Assembly (NCBI GenBank): GCA_037447655.1
Contig: JBBHKE010000642.1
Location: forward strand, 87,501-151,500
DNA from: Zygnema cylindricum
Taxonomy: Eukaryota > Streptophyta > Zygnematophyceae > Zygnematales > Zygnemataceae
DNA: 64,000 bases
Direction of reading: 5' to 3'
Part shown: piece after piece, positions 49,226-61,024 of the stretch
Numbering within the stretch: the stretch's first letter is position 1
Layout: the number at the start of each line of letters is the position of its first letter
Notes under the pieces: generated by a model
Told to the model about the DNA's origin: nothing
The model's database searches: none
The model's input: only the letters and a program-made list of their open reading frames with translations
Position numbers and translations under genes: made by a program

Positions 49226-50630
49226 TTTGGCAATATAGAGATTTTCTTCCAGACTCCGGATATGGCGTTTTCCGATCGTACAAACACTCTACCCTATGGC
49301 ATAAAAACAATAAAATCCATAAATGCAAAAATAGCTTTTCTTTCAATTGTTTTTTCTTTGTTGCAGGCCGTTTGCCCGCCGGCCACAATCGCTTGTGACA
49401 ACAGTAGGGTACGGTACAGTACTCTTTGTGGCAGTCACGTGCGAAAGTACATATTTAGTTGTGTAATTAGTGAAATGTACTTTTTAAAACTGTCACTTAG
49501 GACGCAATTTAGTTTTAACGTACACCTTGAATCGTTATTAGCATTAAAAAAATAATAGTGTTTATAAATAATAAGCGTTACTACTCTAGTACTTATGGTT
49601 CACGATTGTTTAATGTTGATTCATGTGCGATTTGTCGTTAATGTATGGATACCATTACTACTATCCGGCACACTTGGTAATCATTGTACTTATTTGTCTT
49701 GATGTTTACCGAACCATAACATTGTCTTCTAGATCTCATGTATTGCTATCATGTCATGTCTCCCTATCACTATTCCTCTCCCTCTCACTCTCTTTCACCC
49801 TCAGGTCTTCCACTCCCTCTCCCTCTCCCACTTACTCTCCATTCTCTCTCCCACTTTCCCCCTCACTCTCTCTCCCCCTCCCATCTACCATCGTTCCCTC
49901 CACAACCTCCCTCTCGCCCTTATTCACTTTCTCTATCCCTCTTTCGCTTTCTCCTTTCCACACTTTTTACTTAACGAGTGTCACAATTAGAGTATTAATT
50001 TTAGTGCTGATTGTTTTGGTTTTCTACTTATGTCCAACATTGTATCTTTACAAAAAATTGTTTTTTTTCAACACTCTTTCGGTATTCTTTTTCACTTTTA
50101 TATCCCCCCCCTCTCTCTCCCCCCCTCTCCCTCCACTCCTTACCCTTATGTCTTCAACTCTCTTTTTGTTTTCATAAACACACCTCTATTAAGGAAATCT
50201 CTTCAAACAGAATAAAAGACGAAATTTGTGCGATATTTTTTAGCATATTTGACATTAACTTGTTGCATTCCATGTGGGTAATCAAATAGGTGGAACCTTT
50301 GCTAACCAATGAAATCTTTGAGCACGATCATGTTTGAATAGGTAAAATATCACAACTGCGTAAGCATTTACCGTAACATATACAGTTTTACAATATCATT
50401 ACCATAGAACGCAAATCGGCCCTTTCTCAAACTTACTCTCACTCATACAAAGTTGTTCCTAAGTTAGTGTTGAAATCACCTCCTACTGTTTAAAAGGAAC
50501 ACAACACCTAAAGAGTGCTCCAACTTACACTTCACAACAAAACCAACCAACAAATAAGACAAGCCAAGGTACTTATACGCTAGGGCACCTCACTAAACCA
50601 ACACCGTGCGCAGATAGAAAGCACGGTACA
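49226..50630. other. No gene; solo MITE end and two CT-rich patches
   Basis: A CACCG-family end lies near 49518-49545. CT-rich patches at 49735-49965 and 50100-50165 resemble the large tract at 30180-31615; open frames there are low-complexity only. Confidence 0.45.
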
Positions 50631-50631
50631 G

Positions 50632-50852
50632 TAAACCTTGAATCGCTATTAGGGTTAATAATTTATTCGCCACTCAAAACATCTTTTCTCCGTACACACT
50701 TGTCCGATTTTAAATCGAGACCGCCAATGGGAAGTTGAGAATTGCACATTTCAATCGCAACCGTCAGATCTTTAATCCGACATGTGTGTACGAAAAAACT
50801 GTGTTTTAAAGAGACGAAAACAACATTAACACTAATAGCGATACACGGTGTA
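50632..50852. mobile_element. CACCG-family MITE, 217 bp
   Basis: The left end TAAACCTTGAATCGCTATTAG has one change and the right end CTAATAGCGATACACGGTGTA is intact. The interior is itself an imperfect hairpin (CATCTTTTCTCCGTACACAC against GTGTGTACGAAAAAACTG). Confidence 0.7.
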
Positions 50853-51192
50853 CCGCAAACACTACGCACACAAACGAAACAAAAAGTACGGAAATTTCAA
50901 CAACTAAACCGAACAAACATGACCGAAGTGGACCGATTTAAACTGACGCGCGAACACACCGCAGATTTGCAGATTCTCAAAAATATCCACAAACACGTCA
51001 TCACCCGTGAAGGTTTTCAAGCAAGTCGTGAAAACATCATTGTCATCATAATTATTCTCGTGAACTATATGGATCACAAAGAGAAAAAACAGTAAAATGG
51101 TCATACTCTTCCTTCCTTGACATTAAGCTTAGTTTTAATCAAACAATGTCCGCAAGGTATGACTGAATGCACTACACCCAAATTTGAAATTA

Positions 51193-51646
51193 TGATAAGT
51201 CAAAGTTTGTAATCGGCCGTCGCGGTCTGTCGCGCGGCTGGCTTATTTGTCGTTACGTTAAGTTAGTGGTCCCGGGTGGATTTATTTAGTTGTGTATTGG
51301 ATTGTAGTTTTGTGGTTTCGCGGAGATTCAGTTTGACGACGACCAGTTTATGTTTCGTTTGGTGTGTACGGTATTTAGGTTCGTTTTGTCTTTAGTTGGT
51401 TTTGACTGTAAGTGTGAGTTGTACCGGCAGTTCTTTGTGTTTCGTTGTTGACAAGTTTTGACCTGTACGCACTAAGTGCGCACTATACGATTTGGGTTGA
51501 TTTGTAGTTTGAAGTAAAGACGTCACAATAAATGTACTATATGTTGCTGCTTAGAGGGAGTAGGAAAATAATCTTTTATGGAATAAAATGTCTATGAAGT
51601 ATATTGGCTTTTGTGGACAATTCGTTCTTGTGTGAGTTATGTGAAT
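51193..51646 (+). repeat. 5' LTR of copia element 2
   Basis: Starts TGATAAGTCAAAG and runs to about 51646, matching 54747-55260. A weak tRNA-Met primer-like TATCAAATC follows. The exact end is uncertain. Confidence 0.65.
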
Positions 51647-51699
51647 ATCAAATCCTGTTTGCTCCTTTGAGGTGTAGAAGTGTCGCTGGTTTGGCCGCC

Positions 51700-54600
51700 A
51701 TGGGGAGAAAGAAGAAAAATACCCCTTCTCCTTTGATGCCTTGTCTGATATTTCCGCACTTTCCGGATCCGGATCCTCCGGATCCATTCGAATCATCTTC
51801 GGATCCGGAAGTTGAAACTCCATTTGCTTTCACCAAAAAAACTTTTGAGGAGACAGTTTTGATCGATCCGGTCGGTCAAAAAGAGGAGAATGAGGGGAAA
51901 AAGAAGGAGGAAGATGACGCGATGGGAGATCGTCTCCAAAAACTGATGGATGGTCTTTTCCGTTATGTGGATCGGTGGATCTCTGAGGCAAGCTGTGTTA
52001 CTAGATCTCCATTATTTGGAGATTCGATTTCGGATCAAACCATCGGCGATACGGAAGGAGGTGAAGTAGATGAGGAGGAGACGAGGGAATTGATTCGAAA
52101 TGGAAAACTTCCCATCGATGATGATTCCGATCTTGACGATTGGAGTGAAAGGGACAAACTGGTTGAATCTATGTCCGGCAAGATTGTCATCTTCAATGGG
52201 ACAAATAATCAATCGTGGAAGAAATATATCAAAGGTCAATTTAAAATGAAACGGCTTTGGAAAGTTGTAAAAGGGGTGGACAAGACACCTACCTCGGATC
52301 AGAGAGCTTATCGTGTGTGGACGGAGAAAAATCTTTCCGCTATCGGCGGTTTATTTTAATCATGTAGCACTTCTATACATGATCTATTCCTTACCGAAGA
52401 TTTTCCCATGATTGTTGGGTGGCTCTTGAGAATCATTTCGAAAAGAGACTTCAAAATAAGGGGCAACACATTTATACCGATTATACCTCCTTTACGGTTA
52501 AGTCGAGTGAGTCGATCAATGAAGCCGCGAAGAGATTCAACATTAATATCGAGCAACTCGCAAACTTGGGAAAGTTCATCGATGAGAGTGATAAGGCATC
52601 TGTCTTCATCTATTCCTTACCGCAGAAAATGATACATCTAAGAGACATTATTTTGTCGAGGGATTCGAACACTTTGGATTCGATTGTCACTTTCCTCAAA
52701 TCTACCGAGGCGAATCGTCCGAGCTCATCGAGGGGACTCCAACCGACAGGTTCCCTCAATGCGACGACACCGAAAATCCCCGATCTCAATTATCTTCGGG
52801 GAAGAGGAGGTAGAAGTGGTGGAAATCCGAGAGGAAGAGGGGGAAGAGGACACAAAAAGGCCGGGAGATTTCCTTCCCAGCCCGGATATTCATATCTAAC
52901 CAATATTGATTACTTTCAGTGCAGCAAACTTGGTCACATGGCGGCTTCTTGCCCGGATAAGGAGCGTCAATGCCATTTTTGCGGGAAATGGGGCCATATT
53001 AGCCCCAAATGTTATTCAAAGGCTGAAAATGGAGGAGCGGACGGTTGAGGAGGCGGCGGCGGTAGAGGAAACAGCGGCGGTAGAGGAGATGGCGGTGGTC
53101 GTGGAGGCCGCCATGGAAGAGGAGGAGGACACTTTATGGGTGACGATTACTTTGAGGGAGGCGACGAAGCGCAAATATTTTCCGCCCTTAACCTGTCGCT
53201 TGATCTTAATGACATTGAAGGTTTGGATTTGGAAATTGAGCTGGAATCCACCTCCAATGTTAAGAGGGGGAAAGGTATAATTGTGGAGAATGTTTATTTT
53301 GGTAACATTGGTGGTGGAGATTCAAGGAGCGAAAATTCCCGAATGTCTTCGGACACGAGGAAATCTTCATCTTCTAAATCAAGTGAACCGAATATTATTG
53401 AGGAGGAACCGGCGATGGAGGAGAAAGTATTTGAGCCGAGGAGGAGTATACGGGAAAATAGGGGTAAGAAACCGGCTTGTCTTGCTTTTGATGGTAAGGG
53501 GAATGTGGAGAATTCGTATTACTTTATTTCGGCTGAGAGGGAGGATGACTCTCTTTTATAACAATCATTATGTGAAAATAAGTTGGGAGATCCGCAATCG
53601 TATGTGGAAGCACGAAAATCATGCGATTGGGAGAAGCATTGAAAACCGGCATGGGAGCGAGAACTTCAATCTATTTTTGACAACCATACGTTTGAGGAGG
53701 TAAGCCTACCGAAGGGTAAAAAGGCTATTGATGCGAAGTGGATTTTTAAAACCAAAACTGGTGCATCGGGGGAAGTAGTAAAACATAAGGCTCGGCTAGT
53801 TTGCAAAGGCTTTCAACAAAGGCAGGGGATAGATTATACAGAGATATATGCACCGGTTGTTAAGTTTGATTCATAAAGGATGATTATTACTATTGCCGCT
53901 GCCGGCAAAAAGCACATTCACCAAATGGACGTAGAAACGACGTTCTTAAATGGTGACGTAGAGGAGGAGTTATATATGAAAGTTGTGGAGGGAGTAGTGT
54001 CGAAGGAGGGGAAGGTATGGCGGCTACAAAAGTCCTTGTACGGACAAAAACAGGCACCGCGGACTTGGTATTTACGATTACACAAGGTCCTTACGGAATT
54101 TGGATTTGTACGGACAGTTTCAGATTCTAGAGTTTACTTAAAAGGTGAGGGGGAGGATCAAATCATGTTTTTTGTCTACGTGGATGATTTTTTGATGATA
54201 TGTGACAAATTGAAGCAAATCCCAGAATTGAAAGAGTACCTATGTCTACATTTTAAAGTCACAGATTTGGGGGACATACGATATATTCTTAAAGTGGAAG
54301 TTTTGAGGAAAGTCAACGTCTAGATATGCTTTTGTTTTTGGTGGCGCGGCAATTTCTTGGAGTTCGCGAATCCAACCAACTATCGCATTAAGTTCAACCG
54401 AAGCAGAGTATATGGCTGTGTGTCATACATCTAAAGCGTCGATTTGGATTAAGGAACTACTTGGAGAATTGGGGATTCTTATTAGCTGAATGAAAATATT
54501 TTTTCTGACAACATGAGTTCAATGGCATTGGTGAAGAATCCTCTCTTTCACAAAAGGACAAAACATATTAGGATTCAATGGTACTTCGTACGCGATTTGG

Positions 54601-54722
54601 TCACAGCAAAGGAAGTTGAGTTTTTGTATGTTTCGACGTTGGAGGAAGCCGCGGATATGTTGACAAAAGCCGCGTCTCATGATGTACTTTTGAGGGGGAG
54701 ACCTAACTTAGGTTTGACGTGA
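51700..54722 (+). pseudogene. Copia element 2: gag fused to reverse transcriptase/RNase H, protease and integrase deleted
   Basis: Gag starts at ATG 51700 (MGRKKKNTPSP). A frameshift near 52380 separates it from the next gag part (52419-53048), which has a damaged knuckle and a perfect CHFCGKWGHISPKC at 52971-53012. After TGA at 53046 the frame continues through a Gly/Arg-rich box and acidic linker to RRSIRENRGKKP, normally found just before reverse transcriptase. No protease, HHCC or integrase core lies between. Reverse transcriptase follows (KAIDAKWIFKTK, then YVDD at 54177-54188), then RNase H with STEAEY near 54400. Further stops are at about 53560, 53874, 54321 and 54487. This is a non-autonomous, dead deletion derivative. 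Confidence 0.85.
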
Positions 54723-54746
54723 TGATTACAAGTTTGAGAGGGGGAT

Positions 54747-55260
54747 TGTTAAGTCAAATGTTGTTTTCGGCTGTCGCGGTCCGTCACGCGGCAGGCTAGT
54801 TTGTCTTTTTTCAGTCAAAGTTGTAGTCGGCCGTCGCAGTCTGTCGCGCTGCTGGCTAATTTGTCATTACGTTAAGCTAGTGGTCCCGGGTGGTTTTTTT
54901 TAGTCGTGTAGTGGATTGTAGTTTGGTGGTTTCGCGGAGATTCAGTTTGACGACGACCGGTTTATGTTTTGTTAGGTGTGTACGGTATGTAGGTTCGTTT
55001 TTTCTTTAGTTGGTTTTGACTATACGTGTGAGTTGTACCGGCAGTTCTTTGTGTTTCGTTGTGGACACGTTTTGACTTATACTCACTAAGTGCGCACTAT
55101 ATGATTTGGGTTGATTTGTAGTTTTAAGTAGTGACGTCACAATAAATGTACTATATACTGCAGCTTAGAGAGAGTAGGAAGTTAATCTTTTATAAAAAAA
55201 ATTGTCTATGAAATATATTGGCTTTTGTGGACAATTCGTTCTCGTGTGAATTATGTGAAT
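54747..55260 (+). repeat. 3' LTR of copia element 2, with internal duplication
   Basis: Preceded by polypurine GAGAGGGGGAT. The first about 65 bp (GTCAAATGTTGTTTTCGGCT...) are repeated as GTCAAAGTTGTAGTCGGCC..., so this LTR is about 60 bp longer than the 5' LTR. Confidence 0.7.
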
Positions 55261-55741
55261 GCTTCTGTTGTAGTCTTGCACCCTGATTTTTGTGTAAAAT
55301 CCTATCAAATTTCACATAATAGCTTCCTAAGAACAGATGCCATGTAGAAGCTTGTGTCAGAAAGAAAAATAGTCACTTTTTTGACCGTTGACTTTTTCCA
55401 CTTTGACGTTCGTAATTTTGAGGATCATTTCCAAAGCCGCTACTCTGTAGCTCTAACGGTCGGCCCGCCTCAGGCTCGGCTTACTATTATATAACATCAT
55501 AGAGTGTGCACTAAGTAAGGCGCCATCCTTGAGTGGAGTCTTTACGTGGCCGACCTAGGGCGACCGCCGCACGTTTGAAAAATCCGGCAGTCGCGTGATG
55601 CGTAGAAGGTCGTGGAAGTTAGGCCCGGTTATTCCGTACAGGGTTGGTATTTCGTACAGCGCCGATATGCCGTATAGCCCTCGACTAGCTGAGTTCCACG
55701 AAACTAATGAACAGAGACTCAATTGATTCAACCATGAGAGG

Positions 55742-57257
55742 AAGTGTTGGGTATCGAGGACCCATTGCCGATATTCAATATATATCGAATTTCAGGTACC
55801 CGATATTCGATATATCGCTTCGATATATCGAATTTCAAATTATCGCGATGTATCGCCGATATATCGTATCGCCGATATATCGAGGCTTCATTAAAAAAAA
55901 ATAAAAATTGCCAGTCAATTCTGTGAAGAAGAGAAGGACAGGTGTGAAAGTGGTGGAGGATGCTTTTTTTTTTTTCACGGAGACTGTAAACTGAAAATTG
56001 CAAATCGGAAATTGTAAATTGATTAATTGAGAACCAAAAATTGAGAAAAGCAACCGAAGTGGTTTTGGAAACAAAAGAACGATTGGAAACTGCAAATTGA
56101 GGGGAATTTTTTTTATGTCCATAGCTGTACCGTAAGCATTTGTGCTATTGCTACTGCCAGTGATACTAGCTGCTGGCAGTACTACTACAGCTGCTTGTAG
56201 TATTAGTGCTGCCAGTAGTACTAGCTGTTGGCAGTAGTACTGCAGCTGCCGGTAGTATTAGTGCTGCTAGTAGTACTAGCTGCTGGAAGTACTACTGCAG
56301 CTGCTAGAAGTATTGCGTATTGCTGCTTCCTGTAGTACTAGCTGCTTCCAGTACTACTGCTGCAGCTAGTAGTACCAGTTCTGCCAGTAGTACTAGCTGC
56401 TCGCAGTGCTAGTGCTGTTGCTAGTACTACTAGCTGAGGACACTTGTTACTCCAATGAATAAAAATAAAAATAAGAATAAGATTTTACAACTTGTACACT
56501 TCAAAAAATTATTAATAATAATAAGATTAATATTTCACATTTTATAAGAGTTAAAAAATAAAAAATAAAAATAATAACACAAACTCACATTTTGTACACT
56601 TCATTTAATGATTATTAAAGATAAGAATAAAAACTCACATTTTATACACTTCATAAAATAACCAATAAAAATAATAATAAGAATTCTCATTTTCTACACT
56701 TCATAAATTATTGAATAAAAATAATAATTAAAGATCACATTTTATACACTTTAAAAATTAATAAATAAAAATAATAATAAAAATTCACATTTTGTACACT
56801 ACGTAAAATAATTAATAAAAATAAAAATAAAAATTATAAATTTGTACACTTCATAAAATATCATACTTTTTCATATCATACTTTGACTAAATTAGTGTGG
56901 GTTTCAAGTTTTCATATGTGAAGTTCTGTAACGTAGTACGTACCAAATAAGCAACTATATGTATTAGTATTTCAGTATTAGTACTTTTTCGTCCGTTACA
57001 TTTTGCGGCATTACCTTTTAAGTAATGGAAGTATAGAACGAAAATCACGTTGTACGTCGCGTTTCAAAAAACTTGTCGTTATCGCTAAAACAACATATTA
57101 AAAAATAAAAAAATTATAAAATTCAATATATCGTGATATATATCGTGATGATTTATGTTGGTCGTGGTACGATATATCGAGTACTTTCCTTGATCGATAT
57201 TCGATATATCGAATATCGAGATTATCGCGATATGAAACTACCCGATACCCAACACTG
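55742..57257 (-). mobile_element. hAT-like element, 1516 bp, with internal minisatellites
   Basis: The ends AAGTGTTGGGTATCGAGG and CCCGATACCCAACACTG are flanked by exact 8-bp ATGAGAGG (55734-55741 and 57258-57265). Orientation is reversed relative to 7758-8594. The interior is expanded by a CTG/GTA-rich repeat (56140-56445) and about seven AT-rich units of roughly 55-60 bp with CACATTTTGTACACTTC (56464-56870). Confidence 0.85.
56140..56445. repeat. AGTACTAGCTGCTG-type minisatellite inside the hAT-like element
   Basis: Units of roughly 55-60 bp, with TATTAGTGCTGC at 56201 and 56256 and CAGTAGTACTAGCTG repeatedly. It is locally self-complementary (AGTACT, AGCT, CAGCTG). Confidence 0.75.
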
Positions 57258-57477
57258 ATGAGAGGTTATGCTGCCGGTAAAGTTTATCATTTAGTTTGGT
57301 TGTTAACTGTACGGCTAAATAGTTTATTTTGCCCAGGGATAACGGTTGAAAAAATGTCTAGAAATCAATAACAACAGCTGTACCTGTAAATACCCGAAAA
57401 ATTCCCTCGTTTTTAAAAGCCGTGAATGGGGGAAAACATCAACAATACTGCCCGTAAATCTCCGCGTTAAGAACTTA

Positions 57478-58257
57478 GGGTACGTCTCTATGTACTTCAA
57501 ACTTAGAGATATTTTTCTGTTTTTTAGCGCAGATCCGGCGGACCCAGATTTCGGGTGTCCCTATGTGTACCAAACAAAATTGTCACTTAAGGGCGTGACG
57601 ATTGTATACGTCGACGATGCCAATGACGGCTGTCAACGTCTACAATCTGTGATGACGCACGTTATTTTTCGTAACTGCTTGTGACGTCGCGTTATTTTTG
57701 GTGACAATTTAGACCTACCGCCCTCCAGTCTGTGCCGTTTCACTGTTGAAGAAGATGCGTTTTTGCCTTTGCGTCTATTGTTGGCTCGAAGTGAAATGGC
57801 ATCGGAACCTTGAGACCCCTGCAAAAATAAATCTGTACCTGATTGAAACGGACAAAACAAAACAAACTGTGTACTTCTCTTTGTTGTATTAGACAAAAAC
57901 GGACAAAACATAGCGAATCGGGTACACTTCCACGTCGCTTGAAATCGTTTGAAAATTTTCAAACAATACGGCACGCACGAATATATGATCCTATTTGTTT
58001 ATAGAAAATCCCTAATTTTAAAACACATCACGCATGTGTTTTAAACATAAGGTTGAACATGACGTTTTTTGTCGTCGAAGTGGGTCTAAAAACACAAGAC
58101 GACAACATGTAGTACATCTTAAACTAGATGATGACGCAAAATGTACTTCTCTGTTTCTCTATATTTTTGTACGGTTGAAACTTCCACGGTACGGCTCTAA
58201 GTTTTAAAGGAAAACGACAAAAAAAAAACCCTTACTTAAGCACACAGAGACGCACCC
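57478..58257. mobile_element. PIF/Harbinger-like MITE, 780 bp, TTA target with empty site in copy 1
   Basis: The ends GGGTACGTCTCTATGT and ACACAGAGACGCACCC lie between TTA at 57475-57477 and 58258-58260. Copy 1 of the segmental duplication has a single TTA at 42951-42953, showing the state before insertion. Confidence 0.9.
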
Positions 58258-58646
58258 TTATTAGTGCGAAGGAATAAATTATTAAAATATATAAAGTTGA
58301 CATTTGCTGTAAAAATATTGCGATATACTATGTCATCACTTTGTACAGAATGCTCTAGTCACAACAAGCTACAGTACTATAGTGGTACCTTACGCATTTA
58401 CACTCAATACTTCACAATTGACTTCAATAAATTCCGCGGTACTAGGCTACCGTACAGTACTACACTGGAGTGCCGTACGGCATACCCGCGAAAACTTTCA
58501 AGACCTAGTGCGCGCCAAGCGACGGCCAAATTTTTCAAAGGACTTTTCAAAGGTTCGGCGGTCGCCGCAGGTCGCCTGGGAAAGACCTCCACCCAAAGAT
58601 GGTGCTCTCCGACCTAGGAACTTGATATACACTCGGCCATACTTGC

Positions 58647-58654
58647 TATAAATA
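58647..58654 (+). promoter_or_regulatory. TATA box of secreted-protein gene, copy 2
   Basis: TATAAATA, at the same spacing to the ATG as in copy 1. The 355 bp before the ATG differ from copy 1 at about two positions. Confidence 0.65.
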
Positions 58655-58768
58655 AAGCGAATCCTCCAGACTGGAGAGCATCACCATCTTCCTAAGTTTC
58701 ATTTTTGGCATTTTCCTGACCATAAACACACTCTTTCGGAGGCATACAAACTCCATAAGAGCAAAAAG

Positions 58769-59242
58769 ATGGCCTCTCTTCCTGTTGTTTTTTTCCTGGC
58801 TCCCTTACTAGCTTTGGCAATTTTCCCACAAGCCACATGCGCATGTAACTACTCTCTAAGGTCGGTGACTTTTAACGTGACACGCAGCACAAAGCCCGTG
58901 GCGCTGAACCCTACAGTCTACCTCTATACACACTATATTATCAACACATGTCCCTCTCCTCTTACCCAGTTCCGTTTCGCAGACTGCTTCTATTGGTCGG
59001 ATGGCGCTTTCCCCAACGGGAACTTGGGCCCAAATGGTGAAATCATCTCTAAAATCCTTGTATCTGGGAAGACATTCTGTCTCCTTAAGTACGGGGGAAA
59101 AGAGGGCAAGATCCAGATTCCTGCGAACAGCCGGGTGGCCTTCAAGTATATCCGCACATTCGCTTATCAGTGGTGCAACAAGAATGCCACGTGGCTCAAT
59201 GGAAAGAGAGCCGGTCAGAGTGCATCGGTGCTTTGCCCGTAG
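58769..59242 (+). CDS. Small secreted six-cysteine protein, possibly TPD1-like, copy 2
   Basis: 157 codons, protein identical to the gene at 44281-44754. The nucleotide sequence differs at three third-codon positions only (codons 77, 86 and 117; Ser, Leu, Gln), all silent. Signal peptide, six cysteines and three glycosylation sites are as in copy 1. The conserved promoter, 5' leader and lack of amino-acid change suggest that both copies are functional, or that one was recently overwritten by the other. The LTR-like sequence follows within about 50-100 bp of the stop, so its transcript probably ends in transposon-derived DNA. Confidence 0.8.
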   Translation: MASLPVVFFLAPLLALAIFPQATCACNYSLRSVTFNVTRSTKPVALNPTVYLYTHYIINTCPSPLTQFRFADCFYWSDGAFPNGNLGPNGEIISKILVSGKTFCLLKYGGKEGKIQIPANSRVAFKYIRTFAYQWCNKNATWLNGKRAGQSASVLCP

Positions 59243-59284
59243 GGTGATATTCTGTGAGGCCGATGTGAGTAGGCGGTTATATTT

Positions 59285-59933
59285 GTAGAGAAGTAGGTTT
59301 ATAAGGAACAATAAGATTGAAGAAGACACTGTAGATACGGAGATGCATTGGCCTTACTTCCTGCTCCATAGTAGCTCCTTGTGATATTTGGCCTTAGTGT
59401 ATGTATTACTAAATGTGCCTTATTTCATTAGCACGACTTAATGTCAATGTTAGGATGCAATTTACGAATGGGAATATCGGCCTGGTGTGTGTCTATTTTC
59501 AGTATTGTTTGTTTCGTATGAATTAGGCTTTTTGCGCGTAATACTTGGTGCCATATCTCGCCCAGCGCTTGATTTCGAACAGTTAGAATTGTGTTGTTGT
59601 TGTTTGGATGGTTTTTCTAATTTTGAATTTTTTGGCATCTAAATGCTTGAAGTGAGGTAGTGGAGAACACTTGCGTGGCCATTGCGTGGCCCGCGGCCTT
59701 TGTTTGGTTGTAGTGACAGTAGAAGTAGTGTTTTGTTACAGCAAAACAGAAGGAGATTTGAGGTTTGTTAGTTTGATCGACCGAGGAACTTTTGTAAGTG
59801 AAGAAAATCTTTGGCTTAACATATTAATATTCTGCCATCACATGGTACATAGGTGGAATTGATGTAAATGATTTCGCAAGACGTCATTGAATTTGCGCGT
59901 TCTGAGTGAACTTGTACTGCATCGATCTTATCA
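59285..59933 (+). repeat. LTR-like segment downstream of copy 2
   Basis: Ends TCTTATCA, directly followed by TGGTATTTGAGC at 59936-59947, which differs by two bases from the usual tRNA-Met primer site TGGTATCAGAGC. The left border is not resolved. Confidence 0.55.
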
Positions 59934-59983
59934 TTTGGTATTTGAGCAGGGTAAGTGCTCTAGAAGTGCAAGGTTGTGTAGAG

Positions 59984-60250
59984 ATGGGAGGAAGGAAGAA
60001 GAAATCAACACCTTCCCCATCGTTGGGTCCACGACTCCTTAGAAACCTATTGAAGAAAGAATGTCTCCCTAAGAGCACTCATGGGAACTTAGTGAAAAGG
60101 CATTTAGATTTGGTGGTTCTTAGTACGAAGCATCAATTCCGACTAGTCATTAAGGCAAGACCAATATTAAGGGACAAACAATTTGGAAAATTAGCTTCAG
60201 AATCTGTTCGAACACTTCATCCGCTATGTAGAAGAGAAATTGCAATTTGA
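59984..60250 (+). pseudogene. Copia gag N-terminal fragment
   Basis: Begins MGGRKKKSTPSPSLG, close to the MGRKKKNTPSP start of copia element 2, and follows the primer-site-like sequence by 37 bp. After about 30 residues it no longer resembles gag. The purine-rich sequence to about 60470 is unassigned. Confidence 0.5.
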
Positions 60251-61024
60251 GAGACAATGAAGAGGAGCAAGAAACCTGTGAAGGAGGAAGGAGGTCCGGT
60301 TCTATGGCTGTAGTTTTGAAATGACGGTGAGGAAGCGAAGAAAGAAAGAATTAGTAAGGGAAATCTGGAGGGTCATGAAAGGTGCGGTCTTGAAAGGCAT
60401 AAAAAAGAAAAGATTGGAAAAGGACGGGGCCATATTACAAAGGAGGCGGAAGGAAGACCAAGATAAGTGAACATAGACAAACAAAGAATAAAAATGGGGT
60501 TTGCCATGGGCATTTGTCTTAGCTAATATAATGCTTTTACAAGAAGACAAATTCCCTTCTAGGAAAAAAGAAAAACTTCACGAGAAGTTGCAAACAATTT
60601 TTTTGAGGTACATGTAGTTAAAGTGCCGGCAAGCAGGATAAAACAGATCTAGGTAATTGACAATGGAAAAGATACCGATTTTTGTGTAAGAAATGCAGTT
60701 TATGTACTCTTTCGAAAGACGGGAAATTGTTCCAATTTTTGCTTCTCCTCACTGACATTCGCCAATATCGATTTTTAAATTCAAATTTTTGAGTTTCCGT
60801 CGACATTTAAGAATTTCGCGATTTTTTTTGAACCCATATCTTAATTCAATTTCCCCTTCTTGAAATTGACGTTGGAAAGGGGCTCCTTATCCGAATTTGA
60901 TTCCTCATGTCCGAGAAATTGGCGACATCGTCCTCCTCATACAAATCAAGATTTTTCTTCAATTCGATCAATCACCCGATAACCGAATGTAGATCCTCAT
61001 GAAAATTGACATTGCGCGATATTT
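60251..61024. other. Unassigned, part of the block missing from copy 1
   Basis: Purine-rich on the plus strand to about 60470, then AT-rich. No domain recognised on either strand. Confidence 0.35.

Noticed and set aside
49623-50177. ORF of 184 codons
   Set aside because: Covers the CT-rich patches; same compositional artefact.
58856-59329. Minus-strand ORF of 157 codons opposite the secreted-protein gene
   Set aside because: Shadow of the real gene; broken in copy 1 by outside differences and with no protein features of its own.
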